Made by a program: the position numbers and the translations under genes. From Croceivirga sp009797885 (GTDB taxonomy: Bacteria; Bacteroidota; Bacteroidia; Flavobacteriales; Flavobacteriaceae): a stretch of 64,000 nt of DNA. Where the stretch lies: assembly GCA_045866215.1 (NCBI GenBank), contig AP035880.1:5236002-5300001 (forward strand), written 5' to 3'. Positions 9,508 through 16,939 of this stretch are shown here, one piece after another; the first letter of the stretch is position 1, and every line of letters begins with the position of its first letter. Under the pieces are notes generated by a model. The model saw nothing but the letters and a program-made list of their open reading frames with translations. It was not told the DNA's origin and searched no databases.

Positions 9508-9582
9508 TTTAACAACATTTAACTGCTCATTAACAGCCCTCTTTTTTCCCTATGGTTAAGTTTGTCTTTACCAAAAAGGTAT

Positions 9583-10977
9583 ATGAAGCGACTTTTACTT
9601 ATTCTTACCCTTATTGTCCAGTTTTCATGTTCGGAGAACACCACTTCTTCCGACACGGTCTTTTTTGCGGGGGAAATAGTGAATCCTACCAGCGATTATG
9701 TTGTGCTGTACAAGAACGAAACCGTTGTTGATTCGGCAAAATTGGACGACAACAATAGATTTTCCTTCACGCTCAGCACCATAGATGAAGGCCTGCACCA
9801 TTTTGATCATGCCCCGCAATACCAATATGTATTTCTTGAAAAAGGGGATAGCCTTTTAATACGATTAAATGCGTCTCCCGCTTATTTTGATGAATCCCTC
9901 GTCTTCTCTGGAGACAATGAGGAAGTAAATAATTTTATGATTGAGATGTTCCTTACCTACGAAGACGAGGAGCACTTGGTCTATTCCTTCTTTAAACTTC
10001 CCCCGGAAAAATTCAGCCAGAAAATAGATTCCCTAAGGAGTCAAAAACTGGAGGAACTGGAGTTGTTGCTGAATAATGAGGAAATCTCCGATAATGCCTA
10101 TGCCATAGCAAAAGCCTCAGTAGATTACAATAGTTATCTCTATAAGGAGAAGTACCCCTTTTATCACAAAAAGAAAACAGGTGAGGATACGATCCATGAA
10201 CTGGACAGTAACTTTTATGACTATCGTTCCACCTTAAATCTAAATGATAAGGATTTAAGCTACTTCAGACCCTATTACGATTTCGTGAAGCACCATTTTG
10301 GCAATCTTTCCTATATGGCGTGTTCCCAAGATTGTGGAATGGAAGATTTCACTTCGGCTAAAAGTCAGCTCCACCTCAATAAGCACAAGATGGGCATGAT
10401 AGATAGTTTGGTGAGGGAAGAAAGCTTACGGGACAATCTTTTTCGCAATGTAGCCATGGACTACCTTCTTAAGGTACATATGGCCAACGACGAATGTGAC
10501 AAATTTATCAAGGACTTTGAACGCTTATCCAGCAACGCGGCCCATATTGAGGAAATAAAGCATTTGTACAAGGGCATACAAGGGTTACAACCCAACAGTG
10601 AACTTCCACATTTAACCTTGGAGGATACCGAGGGCAACATGACCACCCTAAAGGAAATATCAAGACATCACAAGCATACGGTATTCTATTTTTGGACGGC
10701 CGATCAAAAAAGGCATTTCAGAAATGTCATCAAGCATGTGGCCAAACTCAAGAAACTATATCCAAAACACAAATTTGTGGGAATCAATCTACGGACGGGA
10801 AAAGCCAATTGGCTCGCTACGCTCGAGGACGGCAATTTTGATTTGGATGAGCACTACTGGGGTGGAGATTTTAAAATGGTCCAAAATACCCTTATCGTGG
10901 ATCATTTGAATAAGTGCATCATTACCCAGGACACTTTGATTTTAGATGCCTTCGGTCATCTATATGCTTCATTTTAA
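9583..10977 (+). CDS. thioredoxin-fold lipoprotein lacking the CxxC motif
   Basis: A 464-residue protein with a lipobox (FSCS, Cys16), so it is predicted to be a lipoprotein. The start was placed at ATG 9583 because it begins the lipoprotein signal (MKRLLLIL); a TTG seven codons upstream is less likely. Residues 20-110 resemble the beta domain at the front of Bacteroidota TlpA-type proteins; the middle is helical. The C-terminal part follows a thioredoxin pattern, but the redox site reads WTADQKRH where WCxxC would be expected. It is therefore probably not a disulfide oxidoreductase; a binding role is an inference. Confidence 0.72.
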   Translation: MKRLLLILTLIVQFSCSENTTSSDTVFFAGEIVNPTSDYVVLYKNETVVDSAKLDDNNRFSFTLSTIDEGLHHFDHAPQYQYVFLEKGDSLLIRLNASPAYFDESLVFSGDNEEVNNFMIEMFLTYEDEEHLVYSFFKLPPEKFSQKIDSLRSQKLEELELLLNNEEISDNAYAIAKASVDYNSYLYKEKYPFYHKKKTGEDTIHELDSNFYDYRSTLNLNDKDLSYFRPYYDFVKHHFGNLSYMACSQDCGMEDFTSAKSQLHLNKHKMGMIDSLVREESLRDNLFRNVAMDYLLKVHMANDECDKFIKDFERLSSNAAHIEEIKHLYKGIQGLQPNSELPHLTLEDTEGNMTTLKEISRHHKHTVFYFWTADQKRHFRNVIKHVAKLKKLYPKHKFVGINLRTGKANWLATLEDGNFDLDEHYWGGDFKMVQNTLIVDHLNKCIITQDTLILDAFGHLYASF

Positions 10978-10988
10978 TCCATAAAAAA

Positions 10989-11008
10989 ACCTGGGTGTTG
11001 GCCCAGGT
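10989..11008 (-). terminator. intrinsic terminator of the aldolase gene
   Basis: ACCTGGG (10989-10995) pairs with CCCAGGT (11002-11008) around a 6-nt loop. On the minus strand the hairpin is followed by a T run, so it ends the aldolase transcript; on the plus strand the T run is absent. Confidence 0.75.
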
Positions 11009-11029
11009 CCTTGGTAAGTACAAGTTGTT

Positions 11030-11686
11030 TTAGGAATTGCCCTTTCTGTAATCCGCAAGGAATTTTTCCAAACCAATATCCGTAAGTGGATGTTTCAACA
11101 AGCCCTCAATGGCACTTAACGGCCCGGTCATAACATCGGCCCCAAGTTTGGCACAATCGATCACGTGCATGGTGTGACGTACCGAAGCTGCCAAAATCTG
11201 GGTATCAAACCCATAATTATCATATATCAGTCTTATTTCCGCAATTAGGTTCAATCCGTCCGTGGAAACATCATCCAATCGCCCAATAAAGGGAGACACA
11301 TAGGTAGCTCCCGCCTTTGCCGCCAATAAGGCTTGTCCCGGTGAAAATACCAGGGTGCAATTGGTCTTTATCCCTTTGTCGGAAAAATATTTTAGGGCTT
11401 TGACCCCATCTTTGATCATGGGAACTTTCACCACGATTTGTTCATGCAACTCCGCCAACGCCTCACCTTCCTTGATGATTCCTTCAAAATCGGTGGCCAC
11501 AACTTCCGCAGAGACATCGCCGTCCACAATTTCACAAATGTCAACATAGTGCTTTAAAATCGTATCGTGACCGGTTATTCCTTCCTTGGCCATTAGTGAA
11601 GGATTAGTGGTAACACCATCCAGAACACCCAATTGTTGGGCTTCCCGAATGTGGTCCAAATTGGCAGTATCAATAAAAAACTTCAT
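11030..11686 (-). CDS. fsa: transaldolase-like fructose-6-phosphate aldolase
   Basis: A 218-residue class I aldolase of the small transaldolase/FSA type. It starts with MKFFIDTANLDHIRE, carries TTNPSL near residue 27, and the Schiff-base lysine lies in VVKVPM near residue 86. The members of this family either cleave fructose 6-phosphate to dihydroxyacetone and glyceraldehyde 3-phosphate or act as transaldolase in the pentose phosphate pathway; sequence reading alone does not settle which. It is followed by an intrinsic terminator and preceded by a short-chain dehydrogenase on the same strand, 26 bp away. Confidence 0.88.
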   Translation of the reverse strand: MKFFIDTANLDHIREAQQLGVLDGVTTNPSLMAKEGITGHDTILKHYVDICEIVDGDVSAEVVATDFEGIIKEGEALAELHEQIVVKVPMIKDGVKALKYFSDKGIKTNCTLVFSPGQALLAAKAGATYVSPFIGRLDDVSTDGLNLIAEIRLIYDNYGFDTQILAASVRHTMHVIDCAKLGADVMTGPLSAIEGLLKHPLTDIGLEKFLADYRKGNS

Positions 11687-11712
11687 AAATACATCTTAGA
11701 TTAACAATAGTT

Positions 11713-12519
11713 CTACAACTTATAATGGTTTAAAAGTAACTTTTCAAATACTTTATCGGGTAAAATTTTCTTTAAAAAAATCGAAAATCGCTGCATAAAG
11801 GTCCCTACCAGGTAATGGCCCTTTGGATTTTTGGCAATGATAATGGTGTACACCTTTTTGGCCACCAAAATGGGGTCCCCTGCCGCCTGCACATCGTCAT
11901 TTATGGTTTCCAACGTTCTGGCATAATGCGTATAGGGAGAATCCTGTAATACGGGCGCATGGTATCTTCCTGCCGCTATGTTGGTGGCAAAATCCCCGGG
12001 TGCCAGGTTTACGATTTGGATTCCAAAGGTGCGGGTTTCCATACGCAACGCTTCGGTAACCAACTCCAGGCTTCCCTTTGTTGCAGAATAAATACCGCGA
12101 AAGGGCAAACCCATATAACCGGCAATGGAAGTAATATTGATGATCAATCCCTTCCCCTGCTTGCGCATATGGGGAAGTACGGACTGCATCATCCGTAACG
12201 GTCCATAAAGATTACTGTCAAATGTATTTTGGACTTCCTCCAGGGGTGTTTCCTCAATAGGACCTGTAATACCAACACCGGCATTATTGATCAGCACATC
12301 TATCCTGCCTTCCCTGGACATAATGGTAGCAATGGCCCTATCAATGGTTTCATGGTCCTTTACATCCAACTGCAAAAGGGTAAAGTGTGCAAAATCCGGA
12401 TACTTTTCCAAGTTTCGTGTGGTACCGTATACCTTCATCCCCTTTGAGGATAAAAATATCCCGGTGGTTTTCCCAATCCCGGAAGAGCCCCCGGTTATGA
12501 GTACAACTTTACTATCCAT
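11713..12519 (-). CDS. SDR family oxidoreductase
   Basis: A classical short-chain dehydrogenase of 268 residues. The nucleotide-binding motif GGSSGIGKTTG is at about 10-20, NNAGVG near 87, and the catalytic YSATKGS near 152, with an upstream Ser in the ITSIAGY segment. It probably reduces or oxidises a small hydroxy or keto substrate with NAD(P)(H); the substrate is unknown. It precedes the aldolase on the same strand with a 26-bp gap, so the two may be cotranscribed. Confidence 0.85.
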   Translation of the reverse strand: MDSKVVLITGGSSGIGKTTGIFLSSKGMKVYGTTRNLEKYPDFAHFTLLQLDVKDHETIDRAIATIMSREGRIDVLINNAGVGITGPIEETPLEEVQNTFDSNLYGPLRMMQSVLPHMRKQGKGLIINITSIAGYMGLPFRGIYSATKGSLELVTEALRMETRTFGIQIVNLAPGDFATNIAAGRYHAPVLQDSPYTHYARTLETINDDVQAAGDPILVAKKVYTIIIAKNPKGHYLVGTFMQRFSIFLKKILPDKVFEKLLLNHYKL

Positions 12520-12560
12520 TGGTTCAAATGAGGTAAAACCTTGATATCAACGCATAAAAA

Positions 12561-12658
12561 ATGGCAAGCTACCTACATCGCACCGCTACAACCACATACC
12601 CTTGCTGCGTTCCCGCCCTGGGGGATTTTGTAGGAGCTGGTCGTGTAGGACTTGCCAT
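12561..12658 (-). ncRNA. ffs: signal recognition particle RNA, small bacterial type
   Basis: Read on the minus strand, the segment starts ATGGCAAG and ends CTTGCCAT, closing a long hairpin, with a second paired block CCTACA/TGTAGG inside. The apex carries GGGCGGGAACGCAGCAAGGG, the conserved SRP domain IV with a GGAA tetraloop and asymmetric AGCA-containing loop that binds Ffh. The size, about 98 nt, fits the 4.5S type without an Alu domain. A perfect -7 box sits just upstream at the distance expected for a transcript starting here. Confidence 0.93.
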
Positions 12659-12661
12659 TGG

Positions 12662-12669
12662 CAAATATA
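12662..12669 (-). promoter_or_regulatory. -7 box of the SRP RNA gene
   Basis: Read on the minus strand this is TATATTTG, a perfect TAnnTTTG. It ends 4 bp before the first base of the SRP RNA hairpin, so the predicted start of transcription coincides with the RNA end. A TTTG lies 24 bp further upstream. Confidence 0.6.
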
Positions 12670-12740
12670 CGACCTTTTAAATTTGTCCCAATCCAAAGAC
12701 CTATGTAATTTGGCTGTAATTAATCACAATCTGCTCATAT

Positions 12741-13787
12741 ATGCGAATTCCTATTGTGCTCTTTTTGCTGACCACTTTCCTGGTAGATTCCTGTGGTCAC
12801 TCGGAAAAACCCGCCAACCTCTTTGAAATTCAACTAGAGGGGCGAAAAAAACAGTTCCAAAACGGACAAAAAGTGGGAATTGCCATTAAGAACAAAAAGG
12901 AAAAGGACATCAAAAAGGTGACCTACTTTCTTGACAACAAGGAGCTGGATGTGGAAAATGGAAAAATCAGCTTGGATGTCGCCACTTTGGGAAGCAAACG
13001 CTTAAAGGCCAAAGTTGATTATGAAGAGCGCTCCGTTGAAGTGGAAAAAAAAGTACGCATTTTGGCCAAAAACCCTCCCGAGGTGTATACGTACAGGATT
13101 TTGAATACCTATCCCCATGATAAAAAAGCATTTACCCAAGGGCTTGAATTTCATGGAGATACCCTTTTTGAAAGTACGGGAAACCCCAGTAATGCCTCAA
13201 AATCCGTACTTCGAAAATTCAATTTCGAAACCGGGGAGATCTATACCGAAATCGAGTTGGCCAAATCGGATTTTGGAGAGGGACTGACATTGATCAATGG
13301 CAAGGTCATCCAGTTGACATGGCGCAGTGGAATAGGTTACGTCTATAACCAATCCAATTTGGAGAAAACGGCAAGCTTCAGCTATGGGAAAAGTAAGGAA
13401 GGATGGGGACTGTGCAATGATGGGGAAATCATTTACAAGAGTGATGGCACCGAAAAAATTTGGAAACTGGACCCCGAGACCTTAACGGAGCAAAGCTATA
13501 TTGAAACGGTTACCAACAAATCCATATTCAACAAGGCCAATGAACTGGAATATGCCAATGGAAAAATCTATGCCAATGTCTGGCAAAAGGAAAGTATGAT
13601 GATCATTGATCCGAAGACGGGTGCCATTGAAGGGGTCATCAACTTTGGCGGATTAAAGGACAAGGTAGAACAACATTCCAGTGTGGATGTTTTAAATGGC
13701 GTTGCCTATCATCATGGACGAAACACGTTTTTTGTAACCGGAAAAAACTGGGACAAACTTTTTGAGGTAGAAATTCTAAAAAAGTAA
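12741..13787 (+). CDS. glutaminyl-peptide cyclotransferase, lipoprotein
   Basis: A 348-residue protein of the glutamine cyclotransferase (beta-propeller) family, which forms pyroglutamate at peptide N-termini. The signal ends in a lipobox (VDSC, about Cys18). A lineage-typical beta domain (30-110) precedes the propeller, whose start TYRILNTYPHDKKAFTQGL and repeats such as FGEGLTL and KEGWGLCNDG are characteristic. It is predicted to act outside the cytoplasm on exported proteins. It is the first of three same-strand genes; the thioesterase gene begins 1 bp after its stop. Confidence 0.9.
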   Translation: MRIPIVLFLLTTFLVDSCGHSEKPANLFEIQLEGRKKQFQNGQKVGIAIKNKKEKDIKKVTYFLDNKELDVENGKISLDVATLGSKRLKAKVDYEERSVEVEKKVRILAKNPPEVYTYRILNTYPHDKKAFTQGLEFHGDTLFESTGNPSNASKSVLRKFNFETGEIYTEIELAKSDFGEGLTLINGKVIQLTWRSGIGYVYNQSNLEKTASFSYGKSKEGWGLCNDGEIIYKSDGTEKIWKLDPETLTEQSYIETVTNKSIFNKANELEYANGKIYANVWQKESMMIIDPKTGAIEGVINFGGLKDKVEQHSSVDVLNGVAYHHGRNTFFVTGKNWDKLFEVEILKK

Positions 13788-13788
13788 T

Positions 13789-14187
13789 ATGTCCACCTAC
13801 ATTAAAACCGTAAGGGTGCAAACCCATGATTTGGATTCCCTGAAGCACGTAAACAATGTGCGCTACGTGGAATGGATACAGGATATCTCCAAGGAACATT
13901 GGGAAAGCCAGGTCAAGCAAAGCGTTCAGGGAGAATTGATATGGGTGGTCCGAAACCACAACATTACCTATCACGGAAGTGCCGTTCTCAACGACCTTAT
14001 TGAAATCAGCACCAAAGTTGAAGCATGGAGGGGCCCTATTTCAGTTCGTAAAGTGGAAATGAGGGACAATAAAACCAAAAAATTATTGGTTATGGCTATT
14101 ACGGAATGGTGTGCATTGCATCCCAAAACCCTAAAACCTGTACGTGTCCCAGAAGGAGTACAACAGCTTTTCACGAACAACGGATGA
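13789..14187 (+). CDS. acyl-CoA thioesterase, 4HBT hotdog fold
   Basis: A 132-residue single hotdog-domain protein of the YbgC/4HBT type. The characteristic start is HDLDSLKHVNNVRYVEWIQD (about 13-32), where the Asp and the HVNN region form the active site. The substrate is likely an acyl-CoA or acyl-ACP. It begins 1 bp after the cyclotransferase gene and its stop overlaps the ATG of the next gene (ATGA), so translation of the three is probably coupled. The family gives no specific pathway. Confidence 0.85.
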   Translation: MSTYIKTVRVQTHDLDSLKHVNNVRYVEWIQDISKEHWESQVKQSVQGELIWVVRNHNITYHGSAVLNDLIEISTKVEAWRGPISVRKVEMRDNKTKKLLVMAITEWCALHPKTLKPVRVPEGVQQLFTNNG

Positions 14188-15728
14188 ATACATGGAATAA
14201 TATCTTTTGGACGGTCGCCGTACTGTTTTTGATTGCCTTTGCCTCCTGTCGTGAGGATTTTGAATTCAGCCCCACCACGGGAACCCTGGAATTTTCAAAA
14301 GATACCGTTTTCCTCGATACCGTTTTTACCAATATTGGCAGTAGCACCTATACGCTAAAAGTGTACAACCGAAGTGATACGGACATCCGAATTCCCCAAG
14401 TAGGGCTACGAAGGGGAACGGAAAGCAGTTATAGGCTCAATGTTGATGGAGTGGCGGGAAACAGTTTTGAAAATGTCCCCTTACTGGCGCGCGACAGTTT
14501 ATTCGTTTTCATTGAAACTACATTTGATGTAGGTCCCACCGGGGAAAATGAATTTCTCAATACCGATGGCATCCTATTCGGTGAAACCGGAAACTACCAA
14601 GAGGTAGCGTTGGTCACCTTGGTTCGTGATGCCATATTCCTTTATCCCAGAACCGAAAGTGATGGCAGTAGGGAAACCTTGCTTCTTGGATTGGATGAAG
14701 CCGGAAATGAAATACGGATCGAAGGATTTGTCCTTGAGGACAACGAGCTCCAGTTCACCAGGGAAAAGCCCTACGTCATCTATGGCTATGCAGCAGTTGC
14801 AGAGGGCAGCACGCTTAGCATGGAAGCCGGAACGCGGGTCCATTTTCATCAGGATTCCGGAATCCTGGTAGGAAACGGCGGTTCCTTGCAAATCCAGGGA
14901 AGCCTGAGTGCGGATAGGGAAGTTTTGGAAAACGAGGTCATCTTTGAAGGGGATCGCCTGGAACCTGATTTTAGCGATACCCCCGGACAATGGGGAACCA
15001 TTTGGCTGTCCCCCGGGAGTATTGGCAATGCCGTGGAATACCTCACCATTAAGAACGCCACGGTTGGGCTCCTGGTCGACGGGGACGGTTTATTGGAAAC
15101 CCCTACCCTAACCCTTTCCAACACCCAAATACACAACAGCTCCAATAGAAATCTTTGGGCAAGGAATGCCAAGGTGGAAGCCCTAAATACAATTTTTGGC
15201 AATGCGGGAGCCGTTTCCCTACATTGCAATTTGGGAGGTGATTATGTTTTTAAACACTGTACCATAGCCAACTATTGGCGCTTTGGTTTCCGAAACAGTC
15301 CTACCCTATTAATAGACGATGCCATGGCGTTGCCATCAGGTCAGTTGATGACCCAAGACCTTGACGGGGCCTCGTTTTCCAATTGTATCATTGATGGTAA
15401 CCGGGACGTGGAACTGCTGTTTTCCAACCAAGGCGAAGGTAGTTTCAATTATCAATTTGTAAACTGCTCCATCCGTTTTAGGGATGCCCGCGGGGATTTT
15501 GCCAACAATCCCCTCTATGATTTTGAAAACCAGACGCTGTTCCAAAATGTATTTCTGAATCCGTCCACCTCTTTTTTGGATGTGACCGAAAACAATTTTA
15601 ACCTCACTCCAGATTCTGAAATCCTGGACTTGGGAAACCTTGAAACTGCCCTTGAAATTCCTTTGGATATTTTGGGCAATGACAGGACCATGGCTCCAGA
15701 TTTGGGTGCTTTTGAGCTAAATCAGTAA
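14184..15728 (+). CDS. large beta-helix-like lipoprotein of unknown function
   Basis: A 514-residue lipoprotein whose signal MNTWNNIFWTVAVLFLIAF ends in a lipobox (FASC). I place the start at ATG 14184, which overlaps the previous stop; a longer frame from 14106 lies inside the thioesterase gene and would bury the signal. The first 140 residues look like a beta-sandwich with repeated TVFLDTVF-like strands. The rest has the short repeated turns (GTIWLSPGS, NAVEYLTIKNATVGL, SNTQIHNSSNRN) of right-handed parallel beta-helix proteins. It probably binds or remodels a surface polymer; this is an inference. Confidence 0.75.
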   Translation: MNTWNNIFWTVAVLFLIAFASCREDFEFSPTTGTLEFSKDTVFLDTVFTNIGSSTYTLKVYNRSDTDIRIPQVGLRRGTESSYRLNVDGVAGNSFENVPLLARDSLFVFIETTFDVGPTGENEFLNTDGILFGETGNYQEVALVTLVRDAIFLYPRTESDGSRETLLLGLDEAGNEIRIEGFVLEDNELQFTREKPYVIYGYAAVAEGSTLSMEAGTRVHFHQDSGILVGNGGSLQIQGSLSADREVLENEVIFEGDRLEPDFSDTPGQWGTIWLSPGSIGNAVEYLTIKNATVGLLVDGDGLLETPTLTLSNTQIHNSSNRNLWARNAKVEALNTIFGNAGAVSLHCNLGGDYVFKHCTIANYWRFGFRNSPTLLIDDAMALPSGQLMTQDLDGASFSNCIIDGNRDVELLFSNQGEGSFNYQFVNCSIRFRDARGDFANNPLYDFENQTLFQNVFLNPSTSFLDVTENNFNLTPDSEILDLGNLETALEIPLDILGNDRTMAPDLGAFELNQ

Positions 15729-15750
15729 AAAACAGGCCGTTTTTGTGTAA

Positions 15751-15775
15751 AAACCCCAGATATTTTGCGGTAAAA
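15751..15775 (+). promoter_or_regulatory. bipartite element AAACCCCAG-N9-GGTAAAA
   Basis: AAACCCCAG at 15751-15759, nine bases, then GGTAAAA at 15769-15775. It lies 76 bp before the LytTR regulator gene. The same two halves at the same spacing occur before the gene at 19911. It could be an operator or activator site; the binding protein is unknown, and the adjacent LytTR protein is one candidate. Confidence 0.4.
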
Positions 15776-15826
15776 ACGCAACAAGGTTTTGATTTCTGGT
15801 AGTACCTTGGAATCAGTAATTTGGGG

Positions 15827-16558
15827 ATGGAACACTCTTACGCCATTATAGACACAAACGCGGCCTCAAATCTGCAGCTGCAATTGCAGTTGCAGGAGTA
15901 CAATGATTTCTACCATTTAGGTACGGTCAGCACTGCGGAAGATGGGTTAAATCTTATCCTTAAAATGTTGCCCGACATGGTCATTGTCAACCTTTCCCAA
16001 AATGCCAACCTCCTTTTCCAAATGATCATGCAACTACATCAGTACCTGGATAAAATTCCGGTATTGATTGCCGTCTCCCAAACCAAGGCCTACGCCTATG
16101 ATGCCATAAAAGGGGGCTTTTTTGATTATTGGTTGCTGCCCCATAATGAATTTGAGATACGCAAGACCATTTTTAAGTTACGAAAGGAAATTCCCAAGGA
16201 ACATCCACCCACTACACTCTGCCTAAAAACGTATAATGATTACCAGTATTTGGACACCAATGATATCCTATATCTTAAAGCAGACAACAACTCCACGGAT
16301 TTCTTTATGCGAAACGGTCAAAAAATCAGTGCGTACAAGACCTTAAAAACCTTTGAATCCGCTTTGCCCAAAAACTTTGTACGCATACACCAAAGTTATA
16401 TCCTTAATGTTAAGTTTATCTCCAGGATAAACTACGGTAAGAATACCTGTTCCCTAAAGAACAGCAAAAACACCTTGCCCTTTTCCAAAACCTATCGAAG
16501 GAAAATCGATGAGCTCAAAACATTGCTCTCCAAAAACGCGATTAATACCTTTAATTAA
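15827..16558 (+). CDS. LytTR regulator with degenerate receiver domain
   Basis: A 243-residue protein. Residues 5-120 follow a response-regulator receiver pattern, but the segment that should hold the phospho-accepting Asp reads PDMVIVNLSQ, with Asn55 in that place, and the usual acidic pair near the N-terminus is reduced to IIDTN. Residues 135-240 are a LytTR DNA-binding domain (DILYLKADNNSTDFF, KTFESALPKNFVRIHQSYILN). It probably regulates transcription without phosphorylation, perhaps by protein or ligand contact. ATG 15827 was preferred over a TTG two codons upstream. A bipartite repeat element lies 76 bp upstream. Confidence 0.82.
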   Translation: MEHSYAIIDTNAASNLQLQLQLQEYNDFYHLGTVSTAEDGLNLILKMLPDMVIVNLSQNANLLFQMIMQLHQYLDKIPVLIAVSQTKAYAYDAIKGGFFDYWLLPHNEFEIRKTIFKLRKEIPKEHPPTTLCLKTYNDYQYLDTNDILYLKADNNSTDFFMRNGQKISAYKTLKTFESALPKNFVRIHQSYILNVKFISRINYGKNTCSLKNSKNTLPFSKTYRRKIDELKTLLSKNAINTFN

Positions 16559-16698
16559 AAAAATTCTAGCCAAACCGGTCCATTTACCCTTAAAAGTGGG
16601 CCAACTACATTGAATGTTCGAGTGTGAGAGGGGTTGGGAAGGGCTGTATGTTAATTTCCACCCTGAATCAAATTTTAACCCCTCAAAATGGAATCATT

Positions 16699-16842
16699 AT
16701 GAAAAAAGTATTTACTATTCTAGCAATAACGGTATTCTCCTTAGGATTATTTTCCTGTGAAGCAGAAAGTACGGCAAGCCAAGAAGAACTGTATATAGAC
16801 TCTCCTGATGGCAGTACTGCCGATGATGTAAAGCGGGATTAA
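16699..16842 (+). CDS. small lipoprotein, 47 residues
   Basis: Begins MKKVFTILAITVFSLGLFSCEAE with a clear lipobox (LFSC, Cys20), leaving a 28-residue acidic mature peptide (ESTASQEELYIDSPDG and so on). I place the start at this ATG because it begins the signal; the open frame further upstream has no supporting feature. It is followed at once by a strong terminator and then by the TPR histidine kinase gene. The position in a signalling block suggests, but does not show, a sensory or accessory role. Confidence 0.68.
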   Translation: MKKVFTILAITVFSLGLFSCEAESTASQEELYIDSPDGSTADDVKRD

Positions 16843-16861
16843 AAATTTTTATTCCTTATAT

Positions 16862-16895
16862 AAAAACCCCAAATTTTAACATTTGGGGTTTTTTT
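16862..16895 (+). terminator. intrinsic terminator after the small lipoprotein
   Basis: An A-rich arm with ACCCCAAAT (about 16866-16874) pairs with ATTTGGGGT (16881-16889) around a 6-nt loop, followed by a run of T. It ends 45 bp before the kinase gene, separating the two transcription units. Confidence 0.88.
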
Positions 16896-16939
16896 GTATC
16901 TTGTATGTAGGTAAATTGTTACAGTGCAACTTTCGGTTT

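Noticed and set aside
15729..15750. Possible terminator after the beta-helix lipoprotein gene
   Set aside because: ACAGGCCGTTTTTGTG has no stem of useful length.
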